Positions 49,248 through 58,530 of a stretch of 64,000 nt of DNA are shown here, piece after piece; the stretch's first letter is position 1, and the number at the start of each line of letters is the position of its first letter. The stretch spans positions 3,658,001 to 3,722,000 of the forward strand of contig NZ_AP022561.1 of the NCBI RefSeq assembly GCF_010726245.1. The letters are read 5' to 3'. The DNA comes from Mycolicibacterium aichiense. GTDB lineage: Bacteria; Actinomycetota; Actinomycetes; Mycobacteriales; Mycobacteriaceae. The notes below the pieces were generated by a model. The model was not told where the DNA came from, made no database searches, and saw nothing but the letters and a program-made list of their open reading frames with translations. The position numbers and the translations under genes are program-made.

Positions 49248-50659
49248 AGCGGCACGCTCACGTCGCGGCGCACCGAGACGCCCGTACTCGCCACGTGTTG
49301 CCGGCCGACGAAGAACAGGGCGGTCACTGCGCCCACCGCGGCGGCGAATGCGGGCAACAGCATCGACTGCGACGTGACGGCGGCCAGCGACACATCTGAA
49401 CTCGCGCCGGCCAGCAGGCCGGCCGTCAGTGCGGCCACACTGGCACTCGACAGCGCCGCCCCGAGGTGGCGCGCGGTGTTGCACAGAGCTGAACCTGCAC
49501 CGGCCAACTCGTCCGGTAGTGCGCGGGATGCGATGACGGCCAGCGGTTCCCAGGTGAACGCTCCGGCGACGCCCACCGTCGCCAGCGGCAACACCAGCTG
49601 CCAGATCGGGGTGGCCGGCGTCATCTCCGATGCCAGCCACAACAAGGCGATCGCCAGCAGTGTGAAGCCGACGATCACGACAGCACGCGGATGGACGCGG
49701 TCGACGAGCCTTCCGACCACCGGCGCGAACACGACGGTCGCGGCGGCCATCGGAGCGGTGAGAAGCGCGGCGTGAACCGGTGAAAGTCGGTAGCCCTCTT
49801 CGAGAAAGATCATCAGCGGGACGATGAAGGCGACGAAGGCAAAGCTGACCACGGCGATCCCGGCAGTGGCCAGGATGAAGTTCCGGTGTCGGATCAACCG
49901 CAGCGGTATCAGCGGTTCGCCCGGGTGAACGGCCTGCCAGCCGACGAAGACCGCGAGCACTACCAGCCCGCCCACGATCAGCATGCCGATCCACGGCGAC
50001 CAACTGTCGCGCTGGCCTTCCTGAAGACCGAACACGATCAAGCCGATACCGGCGCCGGAGAGCAGGACGCCGAGAATGTCCATGTGCAGATGCCGGCCGG
50101 GCAGCTCCGGAACCAGCCACGCCGCCAGCACCAACCCGAGAATGCCGATCGGTGCATTGACGAAAAAGATCCATCGCCAGCCGAGCTGATCGATCAGCAC
50201 ACCACCGAGAATGGGACCTCCGAACAGGCCCAGCCCGGTGGTGACGCCCCAGACGCTCATCGCCATCCCGCGCCGCTCGGGCGGGAACATCCGGGTGATC
50301 GCCGTGAGGATCTGCGGCGCCAGCAGCGCGGCGCCGGCGCCCTGCACGACGCGGGCGGCGGTCAGCATTCCCACCGATGTGGCAAGACCGCACCACACCG
50401 ATGACACGCTGAAGATCGCCATCCCGACGAGGTAGACGCGCTTGGGCCCGAATCGGTCTCCGAGCCGTCCGCCGATCAGCAGTAGTGCCGCGAACGCCAG
50501 GAGGTAACCGCTTGTCACCCACAGCACCGCGCCGTACTCGGCGCCGAAGTCGGCCTTGAGCACCGGGTTGGCCACCGCGACCACCGTCGAGTCGACGACG
50601 ATCAGAAACAGGCCCAGCATCAGCGCCCACAGCGCGCGGAACAAGTGGCTCTCTGTCAC
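49244..50659 (-). CDS. MFS drug/proton antiporter (DHA2, EmrB/QacA type)
   Basis: The GTG at 50659 follows GGGGGA and gives 471 residues; a TTG at 50695 in the same frame would add 12 basic residues. Fourteen membrane helices fit the hydrophobic pattern. The motif A loop GGRLGDRFGPKRV, the TM1 motif VVDSTVVAVANP and the motif C-like GGPILGGVL mark the DHA2 family. It exports a cationic or amphipathic compound. It is convergent in position with iol genes but has no IolR-type site upstream. Confidence 0.88.
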   Translation of the reverse strand: MTESHLFRALWALMLGLFLIVVDSTVVAVANPVLKADFGAEYGAVLWVTSGYLLAFAALLLIGGRLGDRFGPKRVYLVGMAIFSVSSVWCGLATSVGMLTAARVVQGAGAALLAPQILTAITRMFPPERRGMAMSVWGVTTGLGLFGGPILGGVLIDQLGWRWIFFVNAPIGILGLVLAAWLVPELPGRHLHMDILGVLLSGAGIGLIVFGLQEGQRDSWSPWIGMLIVGGLVVLAVFVGWQAVHPGEPLIPLRLIRHRNFILATAGIAVVSFAFVAFIVPLMIFLEEGYRLSPVHAALLTAPMAAATVVFAPVVGRLVDRVHPRAVVIVGFTLLAIALLWLASEMTPATPIWQLVLPLATVGVAGAFTWEPLAVIASRALPDELAGAGSALCNTARHLGAALSSASVAALTAGLLAGASSDVSLAAVTSQSMLLPAFAAAVGAVTALFFVGRQHVASTGVSVRRDVSVPL

Positions 50660-50894
50660 TGTCCCCCGCCGTTTTCGACGCAGCTGGAAAGCCAAATTGT
50701 CACACGCGTCGACCAGCCTGGCCGATCAAATCGAAATTCTCGAAACCATAAGGCGGCGAGCGGATTTCAATTCTGATCTTGAATAGCCAACCGCGCAGAG
50801 TTTGCCGCACTCACGATCGCGGCGCGAATGTGCGTGGTGTACGCCACGCGGACCGGCGAACCGCTATTCGCCGGAATTCGGCGAAAGGCGCACG

Positions 50895-51626
50895 TCAGCG
50901 GTCGACGAGTGTGGTGTCGAAGTAATACCGGGCGGCGCGATAGCAGTGTGAACCGAATTCGACGGCGCGGCCGGAATCGTCGAACGCCGTGCGGTCCATG
51001 GTCAGCAGCGGCGCACCCGGCTTCTCGTCGAGCAGCCGGGCCTCACTTCGGCTGGCCGCCCTCGCACCGATGCGCTGGCTGGCCAACCGGATATGGACGC
51101 CGCGGCCGCGCAGCGACTGGTACAGGCCGCTGCGTTCCAGTTCCTCGGCAGCCGGGGCGATCTCGGCCGGCAGATAGTTGGTCATCAGGGCCAGCGGCTC
51201 GCCGTTGGCGCAGCGGAGACGTTTGATGCAGGCGACCTCGCGTCCCTCGGCAAGGCTCAGCTCGCGCGCGACGTCCTCACCGGGCGGGCCGACGTGGTAC
51301 TCGAGCAGCTGGGTGGTGGGCTCTTGTCCGGCCCGGGACAGGTCGTCGAACAGGCTCGTGAGTTCGACGCGGCGGTGAACCGGGTTCTGGACGACCTGGG
51401 TTCCGACGCCGCGCTTGCGAACCAGAAGGCCCTTGTCGACGAGCTCCTGAATGGCGCGGCGCGTGGTGGGCCGCGACAGTGTCAACCGCTTGGCCAATGC
51501 GAGTTCATTTTCGAAGCGGTCTCCCGGCGCGAGTTCGCCACTACGTATCGCCGCCTCGATTGCCTGGGATAGCTGGTAGTACAGGGGAACGGGGCTTGAC
51601 CTGTCCAGTTCGACCGTCAACGGCAC
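50895..51626 (-). CDS. iolR: GntR-family (HutC type) regulator, IolR-like
   Basis: The GTG at 51626 has CGGAG upstream and gives 243 residues; an ATG at 51677 is possible. The winged helix spans about 14-78 (FENELALAKRLTLSRPTTRRAIQELVDKGLL) in segments typical of GntR, and a UTRA effector domain follows (about 100-240). It is divergent from iolC, and both this gap and the importer gap carry TGTC-NN-RACA sites that match the IolR consensus of C. glutamicum. It should repress the iol operon and the importer until an inositol catabolite binds. The symbol is assigned by context. Confidence 0.82.
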   Translation of the reverse strand: MPLTVELDRSSPVPLYYQLSQAIEAAIRSGELAPGDRFENELALAKRLTLSRPTTRRAIQELVDKGLLVRKRGVGTQVVQNPVHRRVELTSLFDDLSRAGQEPTTQLLEYHVGPPGEDVARELSLAEGREVACIKRLRCANGEPLALMTNYLPAEIAPAAEELERSGLYQSLRGRGVHIRLASQRIGARAASRSEARLLDEKPGAPLLTMDRTAFDDSGRAVEFGSHCYRAARYYFDTTLVDR

Positions 51627-51697
51627 ATCGACTCCGATCTCGAACTCGAAAACCCAACAGTAGCTGCACTCTAGCATCGATTGAGATAAAGATAGAA

Positions 51698-51707
51698 TGT
51701 CAGGACA
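51698..51707. promoter_or_regulatory. IolR operator upstream of iolC
   Basis: TGTCAGGACA is a perfect TGTC-N2-GACA palindrome and matches nine of ten positions of the C. glutamicum IolR consensus KGWCHTRACA. Flanking bases AA and AAGTATTGAC are identical to those at the importer operator. It lies five bases upstream of the iolC -35. Confidence 0.7.
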
Positions 51708-51712
51708 AAGTA

Positions 51713-51742
51713 TTGACATGGCGCTGTGACGCGGGGCACCCT
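51713..51742 (+). promoter_or_regulatory. Promoter of the iol operon
   Basis: TTGACA at 51713-51718 is a perfect -35 hexamer. The best -10 at an 18-bp distance is CACCCT (51737-51742), which is poor, so the promoter is probably weak or needs activation. The iolC GTG lies 39 bp downstream. Confidence 0.5.
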
Positions 51743-51780
51743 CGTACACAAGTCCCCAACGAGCCCTGAAGAGAGCTGAC

Positions 51781-52782
51781 GTGACCACTGACGCACCGTT
51801 CGACGTACTCGCCATCGGGCGCAGTGGCGTCGACATCTATCCGCTGCAGATCGGCGTCGGTCTCGAACGCGTGGAATCCTTCGGCAAGTTCCTCGGCGGC
51901 AGCGCAGCCAACGTCTCGGTGGCCGCCGCGCGACTGGGCAACCGCACCGCGTTGATCTCCGGAGCGGGCGCAGATCCGTTCGGCCGGTTCGTCCGTGACG
52001 AGTTGAGCCGCCTCGGCGTGGACAACCGCTACGTCACCGTCGACCCGAACCACCCGACGCCGGTGACCTTCTGCGAGATCTTCCCGCCGGACAACTTCCC
52101 GCTGTACTTCTACCGCAAGCCGTCGGCGCCCGATCTGCAGATCACCGCCGCCGACATCGATCTCGATGCCGTGCGTACTGCCCGGCTGTACTGGTCCACG
52201 GTGACCGGTCTCTCCGAAGAGCCAAGCCGGGGTGCGCATTTCGCGGCCTGGGAGGCACGTGGGGCGAGCGAAGCGACGGGCAATGGGCCCAGCCGCACCC
52301 CGTTGACGGTTCTGGACCTCGATTACCGACCAATGTTCTGGGACTCCCCCGCCGCCGCCACCGCGCAGGTTCAGCGTGCACTGGCCCACGTCACGGTCGC
52401 TGTCGGCAACCGCGAGGAATGTGAGATCGCGGTCGGGGAAACCAATCCGCACAAGGCCGCCGACGCACTGCTCGACCTCGGCGTGCAGCTGGCGATCGTC
52501 AAGCAGGGCCCGCGCGGGGTGCTGGGCAAGACCCGCAGCGCATCGGTGACAGTGCCACCGGTGGACGTCGACGTCGTCAACGGGCTCGGCGCGGGCGACA
52601 GCTTCGGCGGCAGCCTGTGCCACGGCCTACTGCACGGCTGGCCGCTGGAGAAGACGCTGCGCTATGCCAACGCCGCCGGCGCGATCGTTGCGTCGCGGCT
52701 GGAGTGCTCGACGGCGATGCCGACCGCCGCCGAGGTAGCCGAGCTCGCCGACCAGACGGCGGTGGAGGCCGTCAATGTCTAG
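51781..52782 (+). CDS. iolC: 5-dehydro-2-deoxygluconokinase
   Basis: This 333-residue PfkB kinase has a GTG start at 51781. FGKFLGGSAANVSVAAARLG holds the substrate and NGLGAGDSF carries the catalytic Asp273. IolC phosphorylates 5-dehydro-2-deoxygluconate before aldol cleavage in myo-inositol breakdown. Residues 159-173 form a small polar insert not typical of PfkB kinases. First gene of a six-gene operon; its last codons overlap the next start by 8 bp. Confidence 0.92.
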   Translation: MTTDAPFDVLAIGRSGVDIYPLQIGVGLERVESFGKFLGGSAANVSVAAARLGNRTALISGAGADPFGRFVRDELSRLGVDNRYVTVDPNHPTPVTFCEIFPPDNFPLYFYRKPSAPDLQITAADIDLDAVRTARLYWSTVTGLSEEPSRGAHFAAWEARGASEATGNGPSRTPLTVLDLDYRPMFWDSPAAATAQVQRALAHVTVAVGNREECEIAVGETNPHKAADALLDLGVQLAIVKQGPRGVLGKTRSASVTVPPVDVDVVNGLGAGDSFGGSLCHGLLHGWPLEKTLRYANAAGAIVASRLECSTAMPTAAEVAELADQTAVEAVNV

Positions 52783-53653
52783 CGCCTGCAGGGACTATGC
52801 GGATATCACCGATCTGCGTGCCGCCGATCCGGCCGCGATCGCGCGGGCATGGCAGGAGCGCACCACCCGGCCCGTCGTGCGCGGCAACGGACGACTGATG
52901 ATCGTCGCCGCCGACCACCCGGCCCGCGGTGCCCTGGCCGTCGGCGCGCGGCCCACCGCGATGAACAGCCGCACGGACCTGCTCGACCGGCTGCGCTCCG
53001 CGCTCGCCCATCCCGGCGTCGACGGAGTATTGGCCACCTCGGACATCTTGGACGACCTGCTGCTGCTCGGCGCACTCGAGGACAAGGTGGTCTTCTCCTC
53101 GATGAACCGCGGCGGCCTGGCCGGCGCCTGTTTCGAGCTCGACGACCGCATGACCGCCGCCACCGCCGCATCGACTGCCGCGGCGAAGATGAACGGCGGA
53201 AAGATGTTGTGCCGCATCGACCTCGACGATCCGGGCACAGTCGCCACCCTGGCCGCGTGCGCGCAAGCCGTCGACGAACTGGCAGCGCACGGCTTGATCG
53301 CGATGCTCGAACCGTTCCTGTCCAGCCGAGTCGACAGCAAGGTGCGCAACGACCTGAGCCCGGATGCGGTGATCAAATCCATCCACATCAGCCAGGGCCT
53401 CGGCTCCACGTCGGCCTACACCTGGATGAAGCTGCCGGTCGTCGACGAGATGGAGCGGGTGATGGACTCCACGACGTTGCCGACTCTCCTGCTGGGCGGC
53501 GACCCCACCGATCCCGACGAGGCATTCGCCAGTTGGGAGAAGGCATTGTCGCTGCCGTCGGTACGGGGTTTGATCGTGGGGCGCACCCTGTTGTATCCGG
53601 CCGATGACGACGTGAGCTCCGCGGTCGCGACCGCCGTGGCGATGGTGAGGTGA
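52775..53653 (+). CDS. Cgl0158-type (beta/alpha)8 aldolase, probable DKGP aldolase
   Basis: A 292-residue TIM-barrel protein of the type found between iolC and iolB in corynebacterial iol clusters. AADHPARGALAVG, DDLLLLG, SSMNRGGLAG and IAMLEPFLSS are its recognisable blocks, and WMKLPVV holds a Lys that could form the Schiff base of a class I aldolase. IolC product (the 6-phosphate) would be split to dihydroxyacetone phosphate and malonate semialdehyde, the role of IolJ, which is otherwise missing here. The function is inferred from place in the operon and fold. Confidence 0.78.
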   Translation: MSSACRDYADITDLRAADPAAIARAWQERTTRPVVRGNGRLMIVAADHPARGALAVGARPTAMNSRTDLLDRLRSALAHPGVDGVLATSDILDDLLLLGALEDKVVFSSMNRGGLAGACFELDDRMTAATAASTAAAKMNGGKMLCRIDLDDPGTVATLAACAQAVDELAAHGLIAMLEPFLSSRVDSKVRNDLSPDAVIKSIHISQGLGSTSAYTWMKLPVVDEMERVMDSTTLPTLLLGGDPTDPDEAFASWEKALSLPSVRGLIVGRTLLYPADDDVSSAVATAVAMVR

Positions 53654-53659
53654 CAAAGA

Positions 53660-54535
53660 ATGAACAGCAAGTACTACATTCCCGCCCGCAGCGCCGAGTT
53701 GCCGTTCACCGTCGACGTCACGCCCGAGTCCGCTGGATGGGCGGAGTCCTCGCTGCACGTGGTGGAATTGGACGATAGTCAGACCATCGAGCTGACCACC
53801 GGTGGTACCGAGGTGATGATCCTGCCGTTATCGGGGGGCGGCAGGATCACCTGTGGCGGAGAAACATTCGAGCTGTCGCGGCGCGAATCGGTCTTCGACG
53901 GACCAGCCGACATGGTCTACCTCGGTATCGACCAGACGTTCATGCTGACCGGTGAAGGGCGCTTCGCGATCTGCGGGGCACGCGCCACCATCTCGTTCCC
54001 GAACCGCCGGGTCGCGGCAGCCGACGTGGCCGTCGAGTTGCGCGGGGCCGGCAACTGCAGCCGCCAGGTGCACAACTTCGGCACCGCAACCACATTCGAA
54101 GCCGACTCGTTGATCGCCTGCGAGGTCATCACCCCCGGCGGTAACTGGTCGAGCTACCCCGCGCACAAGCACGAGGAGAACACCGACGTCGAGACGCAGC
54201 TCGAGGAGATCTACTACTTCGAGATCGCCGACAGCCCGGCGGGCACTCCCGGCTTCGGCTATCACCGCGTCTACGGCACACCGCAGCGCCCGATCGAGGT
54301 GCTCGAAGAGGTCCGATCCGGCGACGTGGTGCTGGTGCCGCACGGCTATCACGGTCCGTCGATCGCTGCCCCCGGCCACCACATGTACTACCTCAACGTG
54401 ATGGCCGGATCCGGCCCGAACCGGGCCTGGCTGATCTGTGACGACCCGAACCACACCTGGCTGCGCGGCAGCTGGGAACACCAGCAGGTCGACCCCCGGC
54501 TGCCGATGGGCAGCCCCGCCGGGCAAGGAGTGTGA
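53660..54535 (+). CDS. iolB: 5-deoxy-glucuronate isomerase
   Basis: This 291-residue bicupin turns 5-deoxy-glucuronate into 5-dehydro-2-deoxygluconate, the IolC substrate. Metal ligands are visible: His169, His171 (PAHKHE), Glu182 or 183 and His231 in HGYHGPS. The KIPxR-like N-terminus (NSKYYIPARSAE) is also family-typical. The start lies 6 bp after the aldolase stop. Confidence 0.94.
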   Translation: MNSKYYIPARSAELPFTVDVTPESAGWAESSLHVVELDDSQTIELTTGGTEVMILPLSGGGRITCGGETFELSRRESVFDGPADMVYLGIDQTFMLTGEGRFAICGARATISFPNRRVAAADVAVELRGAGNCSRQVHNFGTATTFEADSLIACEVITPGGNWSSYPAHKHEENTDVETQLEEIYYFEIADSPAGTPGFGYHRVYGTPQRPIEVLEEVRSGDVVLVPHGYHGPSIAAPGHHMYYLNVMAGSGPNRAWLICDDPNHTWLRGSWEHQQVDPRLPMGSPAGQGV

Positions 54536-54537
54536 TC

Positions 54538-56487
54538 GTGGTATCCACCGCGCCGAAGTCGACCGAGAAGCTGGCCGACTCCGAGAGCACCGTGCGACTT
54601 ACCGTGGCCCAGGCCACCATTCGGTTCCTCGCCAACCAGTACGCCGAGCGTGACGGGGTACGCCGGAAGTTCTTCGCCGGATGCCTGGGCATCTTCGGAC
54701 ATGGCAACGTGGCGGGACTGGGCCAGGCACTCCTGCAGGACGAAGTCGAATCTCTCGCGGCCGGCCGCAGTCCGGGTCTCACCTACGTGCTGGGCCGCAA
54801 CGAACAGGCCATGGTCCACACTGCCGTCGCGTATGCGCGGCAGAAGGACCGCCTCGAAGCCTGGGCCGTCACCGCAAGCGTCGGACCCGGATCCACCAAC
54901 ATGCTGACCGGTGCCGCGTTGGCGACCATCAACCGGCTGCCGGTACTGCTGCTGCCTGCCGATACCTTCGCCACCCGGGTCAGTTCGCCTGTGCTGCAGG
55001 AGCTCGAGCTGCCGTCCTCCGGCGACGTCACGGTCAACGATGCGTTCAAGCCACTGTCGCGCTACTTCGATCGGGTGTGGCGACCTGAGCAGCTGCCCGC
55101 CGCACTGCTGGGCGCCATGCGCGTGCTGACCGATCCGGTAGAGACCGGCGCGGCCACCGTGTCGATCCCCCAGGACGTCCAGGCGCAAGCCCACGACTGG
55201 CCGGAATCGCTGTTTGCCGAACGCACGTGGCACATCGCCCGTCCGCTGCCGGAGCGCTCGGTGATTGCGCGGGCTGCGGAGATCATCGCCGCTGCGGCCA
55301 AGCCGCTGGTCATCGCCGGGGGCGGTGTGCACTACTCCGAAGCCGAAGACGCTCTGGCCGCGTTCTGCGAGCAGACCGGCATCCCGGTCGCCGAGAGTCA
55401 GGCAGGCAAGGGTTCGCTGCGCTTCGATCATCCGCAATCGGTCGGGGCCGTCGGCTCGACCGGAACCACCGCGGCGAACGCGCTGGCCGCGGAGGCCGAC
55501 GTGATCATCGGGATCGGGACCCGCTACAGCGATTTCACCTCGGCATCGCGGACCGCGTTCAACAACCCCGATGTCCGGTTCGTCAATATCAATGTCGCCT
55601 CGCTGGATTCGGTGAAACAGGGTGGCGTCAGTGTGGTGTCGGATGCACGGGAAGCCCTCGAAGCGCTGGGCTCCGCACTCAAGGGCTACGCCGTCAGTTC
55701 CGAATACCGCTCCCGGGCAACCGAACTGGCCGCCGAGTGGGAAGACATTGTGTCGTCGGTGTACGCCTGCGACGACGGTGCGCCGCTCAACCAGAACCAG
55801 GTCATCGGCTTGGTCAATACACTGTCAGATCCCCGTGACGTGGTGGTGTGCGCGGCCGGGTCGATGCCCGGAGATCTGCACAAGCTCTGGCGCACCCGCG
55901 ACCGCAGGGGCTATCACGTCGAATACGGCTACTCGTGCATGGGTTACGAGATCGCCGGCGGTATCGGCGTACGGATGGCCGACGACGACCGCGACGTGTT
56001 CATCATGGTCGGCGACGGCTCCTACCTGATGATGGCCACCGAGCTGGTGACGGCTGTCCAGGAGGGCATCAAGGTCATCCCGGTTCTGGTACAGAACCAC
56101 GGATTCGCTTCTATCGGCGGGCTTTCGGAATCACTGGGTTCCCAGCGATTCGGGACGGCCTATCGATACCGTGGCGCCGGCGGCCGGCTCGACGGCGACA
56201 CACTGCCGGTCGATCTGGCCGCCAATGCCGCCAGTCTGGGCGCCGATGTCATCAAGGTGGGCACCGCCGCGGAGTTCACCGATGCGGTCAAAGTCGCAAA
56301 GGGCAGCGAGCGCACCACCGTCATTCATGTGGAGACCGACCCGTTGATCTACGCACCCGACAGTCACAGCTGGTGGGACGTACCGGTCAGCGAGGTCTCC
56401 AGCCTGGAATCCACCCAGACGGCCTACCAACGGTATGCCGACTGGAAGAAAGTTCAACGCGCCCTTGTCAAACCGTCCGATCGCTGA
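54538..56487 (+). CDS. iolD: 3D-(3,5/4)-trihydroxycyclohexane-1,2-dione hydrolase
   Basis: GTG at 54538 has AAGGAG seven bases upstream and gives 649 residues; a GTG at 54532 is too close to that site. It is a thiamine-diphosphate enzyme: catalytic Glu89 in GRNEQAM, GDG at 492-494 with NHGF completing the cofactor motif. It opens the cyclohexane-dione ring to 5-deoxy-glucuronate, which IolB then isomerises. Ring opening is the committed chemical step of inositol catabolism. Confidence 0.95.
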   Translation: MVSTAPKSTEKLADSESTVRLTVAQATIRFLANQYAERDGVRRKFFAGCLGIFGHGNVAGLGQALLQDEVESLAAGRSPGLTYVLGRNEQAMVHTAVAYARQKDRLEAWAVTASVGPGSTNMLTGAALATINRLPVLLLPADTFATRVSSPVLQELELPSSGDVTVNDAFKPLSRYFDRVWRPEQLPAALLGAMRVLTDPVETGAATVSIPQDVQAQAHDWPESLFAERTWHIARPLPERSVIARAAEIIAAAAKPLVIAGGGVHYSEAEDALAAFCEQTGIPVAESQAGKGSLRFDHPQSVGAVGSTGTTAANALAAEADVIIGIGTRYSDFTSASRTAFNNPDVRFVNINVASLDSVKQGGVSVVSDAREALEALGSALKGYAVSSEYRSRATELAAEWEDIVSSVYACDDGAPLNQNQVIGLVNTLSDPRDVVVCAAGSMPGDLHKLWRTRDRRGYHVEYGYSCMGYEIAGGIGVRMADDDRDVFIMVGDGSYLMMATELVTAVQEGIKVIPVLVQNHGFASIGGLSESLGSQRFGTAYRYRGAGGRLDGDTLPVDLAANAASLGADVIKVGTAAEFTDAVKVAKGSERTTVIHVETDPLIYAPDSHSWWDVPVSEVSSLESTQTAYQRYADWKKVQRALVKPSDR

Positions 56488-56499
56488 GAGAAAAGCACC

Positions 56500-57402
56500 G
56501 TGAGCACCATTCTCGTCGGCTCGGCACCGGACTCGTGGGGTGTGTGGTTTCCCGACGATCCGCGGCAGACCCCGTACACCCGCTTCCTCGACGAGGTCGC
56601 CGCAGCGGGTTATCAGTGGATCGAGCTGGGCCCGTTCGGCTACCTGCCGACCGATCCCCAGCAGCTCGCCGATGAGCTGGCGGCCCGCAACCTCAAGCTG
56701 TCCGCCGGCACGGTTTTCGAGCACCTGCACCAGGACAATTCCTGGTCCGCGGTGTGGAAGCAGATCGAGGATGTCGCGAAACTGACTGCCGCCGTTGGCG
56801 GTAAGCATGTCGTGGTCATCCCGGAGATGTGGCGCGACCCGTCCTCGGGTGCGGTGCTCGAAGACCGCACGCTGACTGGCGAGCAGTGGCACAAGAAGAC
56901 CCAGGGCATGAACGAACTGGGCAAGGCGATGTTCGAGCAGTACGGGGTCCACGCGCAGTACCACCCCCATGCCGACAGTCACGTCGACACCGAAGAGAAT
57001 GTCTACCGCTTTCTTGACGGCACCGACGCCGAATTCGTGAACCTGTGCCTGGACACCGGCCACATCTCCTATTGCGGCGGCGACAACATCGCGATCATCC
57101 GCCGCGCACCCGAGCGCATCGGCTACCTGCACCTCAAACAGGTCGACCCCGAGGTGCGCGCCAAGGTCGAGGCCGAGGACCTGCCGTTCGGCGAGGCCGT
57201 CACGCTCGGCGCGATGACCGAGCCGCCCCGCGGAATCCCCGACATGCCACCGCTTCTCGCCGAGATCGAGAAGCTGGGCATCGACGTGTTCGCGATCGTC
57301 GAGCAGGACATGTTCCCGTGCGAGCTCGATGCTCCGCTGCCCATCGCCACGCGCACCCGCACCTATCTCGGGTCCTGCGGCATCCCGTCCGTCCGGTTCT
57401 AG
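56500..57402 (+). CDS. iolE: Inosose dehydratase
   Basis: The product has 300 residues and a GTG start 12 bp after iolD. SAPDSWGVWF, YHPHADSHVDTE, CLDTGHISYCGGD, HLKQVDP and VEQDMFPC match IolE, whose metal (Co or Mn) is bound by Glu, Asp, His and Glu of this TIM barrel. It removes water from scyllo-inosose to give the dione substrate of IolD. A weaker paralogue lies at 42316. Confidence 0.93.
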   Translation: MSTILVGSAPDSWGVWFPDDPRQTPYTRFLDEVAAAGYQWIELGPFGYLPTDPQQLADELAARNLKLSAGTVFEHLHQDNSWSAVWKQIEDVAKLTAAVGGKHVVVIPEMWRDPSSGAVLEDRTLTGEQWHKKTQGMNELGKAMFEQYGVHAQYHPHADSHVDTEENVYRFLDGTDAEFVNLCLDTGHISYCGGDNIAIIRRAPERIGYLHLKQVDPEVRAKVEAEDLPFGEAVTLGAMTEPPRGIPDMPPLLAEIEKLGIDVFAIVEQDMFPCELDAPLPIATRTRTYLGSCGIPSVRF

Positions 57403-57420
57403 TTCAGGAGATTCACGTCC

Positions 57421-58452
57421 GTGTCTGATCTTCGTGTCGCCGTAGTCGGCGTCGGCATCATGGGCGCCGACCACGTCGCCCGCCTGACGTCGAAGATCTC
57501 CGGCGCCCATGTCGCCGTCGTCAACGACTACCTCACCGAGAAGGCCGAGCAGATCGCCGCAGGCATCCCCGGCTGCCGCGTGATCGCCGATCCGCTGGAC
57601 GCCATCGCCGACGCGCACATCGATGCCGTCGTGCTGGCCACTCCCGGACCCACCCACGATAAGCAACTGCTGGCGTGCCTGGAGCACGGCAAGCCGGTGC
57701 TGTGCGAGAAGCCGCTGACCACCGATGCGGAGACCTCGTTGGAGGTGGTCAAACGTGAGGCCGAGCTCGGAAAGCGGCTCATTCAAGTCGGTTTCATGCG
57801 CCGTTTCGACCACGAGTACGCCGCCCTGAAGGCAATGCTGGACTCCGGCGAGCTGGGCCGCCCGCTGCTGTTGCACTGCGCGCACCGCAACCCCGCGGTG
57901 CCGCCGTCCTTCGACAGCGCGATGATCGTGCGTGACTCGCTGGTGCATGAGGTCGACGTGACGAGGTTCCTGTTCGACGAGGAGATCGTCGCCATCCAGA
58001 TCATCACGCCGTCGGCCAACCCGGGCGCGCCCGACGGGGTGGCCGACCCGCAGATCGCCATCATGCGCACCGCCTCGGGCAAGCACGTTGATGTCGAGCT
58101 GTTCGTCACCACCGGCGTCGCCTACGAGGTGCGCACCGAGGTGGTTGCCGAAAAGGGAAGCGCCATGATCGGTTTGGATGTCGGCCTCATCCGCAGGACC
58201 GCGCCGGGCACCTGGGGCGGGCAGATCACCCCCGGCTTCCGGGAACGGTTCGGCGCCGCCTACGACACCGAGGTCCAGCGCTGGGTGGACGCGGTCCGGG
58301 AGGGGTCCCGAACCGGGAATTACACCGACGGTCCCTCGGCGTGGGACGGCTACGCCGCCGCAGCGGTGTGCGAAGCCGGCGTGCAGTCACTCCGCAGCGG
58401 TCAGCCGGTTGAGGTCCAGCTGGTGGCGCGCGAGTCGATCGCGGGCGCCTGA
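57421..58452 (+). CDS. iolG: myo-Inositol 2-dehydrogenase
   Basis: A 343-residue NAD-dependent dehydrogenase from a GTG with AGGAG ten bases upstream. VVGVGIMGADH binds NAD. Lys97 (CEKP), Asp172 and His176 (RDSLVHEVD) lie at exactly the same residue numbers as the catalytic triad of Bacillus subtilis IolG. It oxidises the axial hydroxyl of myo-inositol to scyllo-inosose, the first step. Last gene of the iolC-iolG operon. Confidence 0.94.
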   Translation: MSDLRVAVVGVGIMGADHVARLTSKISGAHVAVVNDYLTEKAEQIAAGIPGCRVIADPLDAIADAHIDAVVLATPGPTHDKQLLACLEHGKPVLCEKPLTTDAETSLEVVKREAELGKRLIQVGFMRRFDHEYAALKAMLDSGELGRPLLLHCAHRNPAVPPSFDSAMIVRDSLVHEVDVTRFLFDEEIVAIQIITPSANPGAPDGVADPQIAIMRTASGKHVDVELFVTTGVAYEVRTEVVAEKGSAMIGLDVGLIRRTAPGTWGGQITPGFRERFGAAYDTEVQRWVDAVREGSRTGNYTDGPSAWDGYAAAAVCEAGVQSLRSGQPVEVQLVARESIAGA

Positions 58453-58530
58453 GATGACGGATCACGTCGCGAAATATCGCCGCTGCGAGTAGATGTTGAT
58501 CCCGGTGAACCCGACACCGAGGAGCAGACC

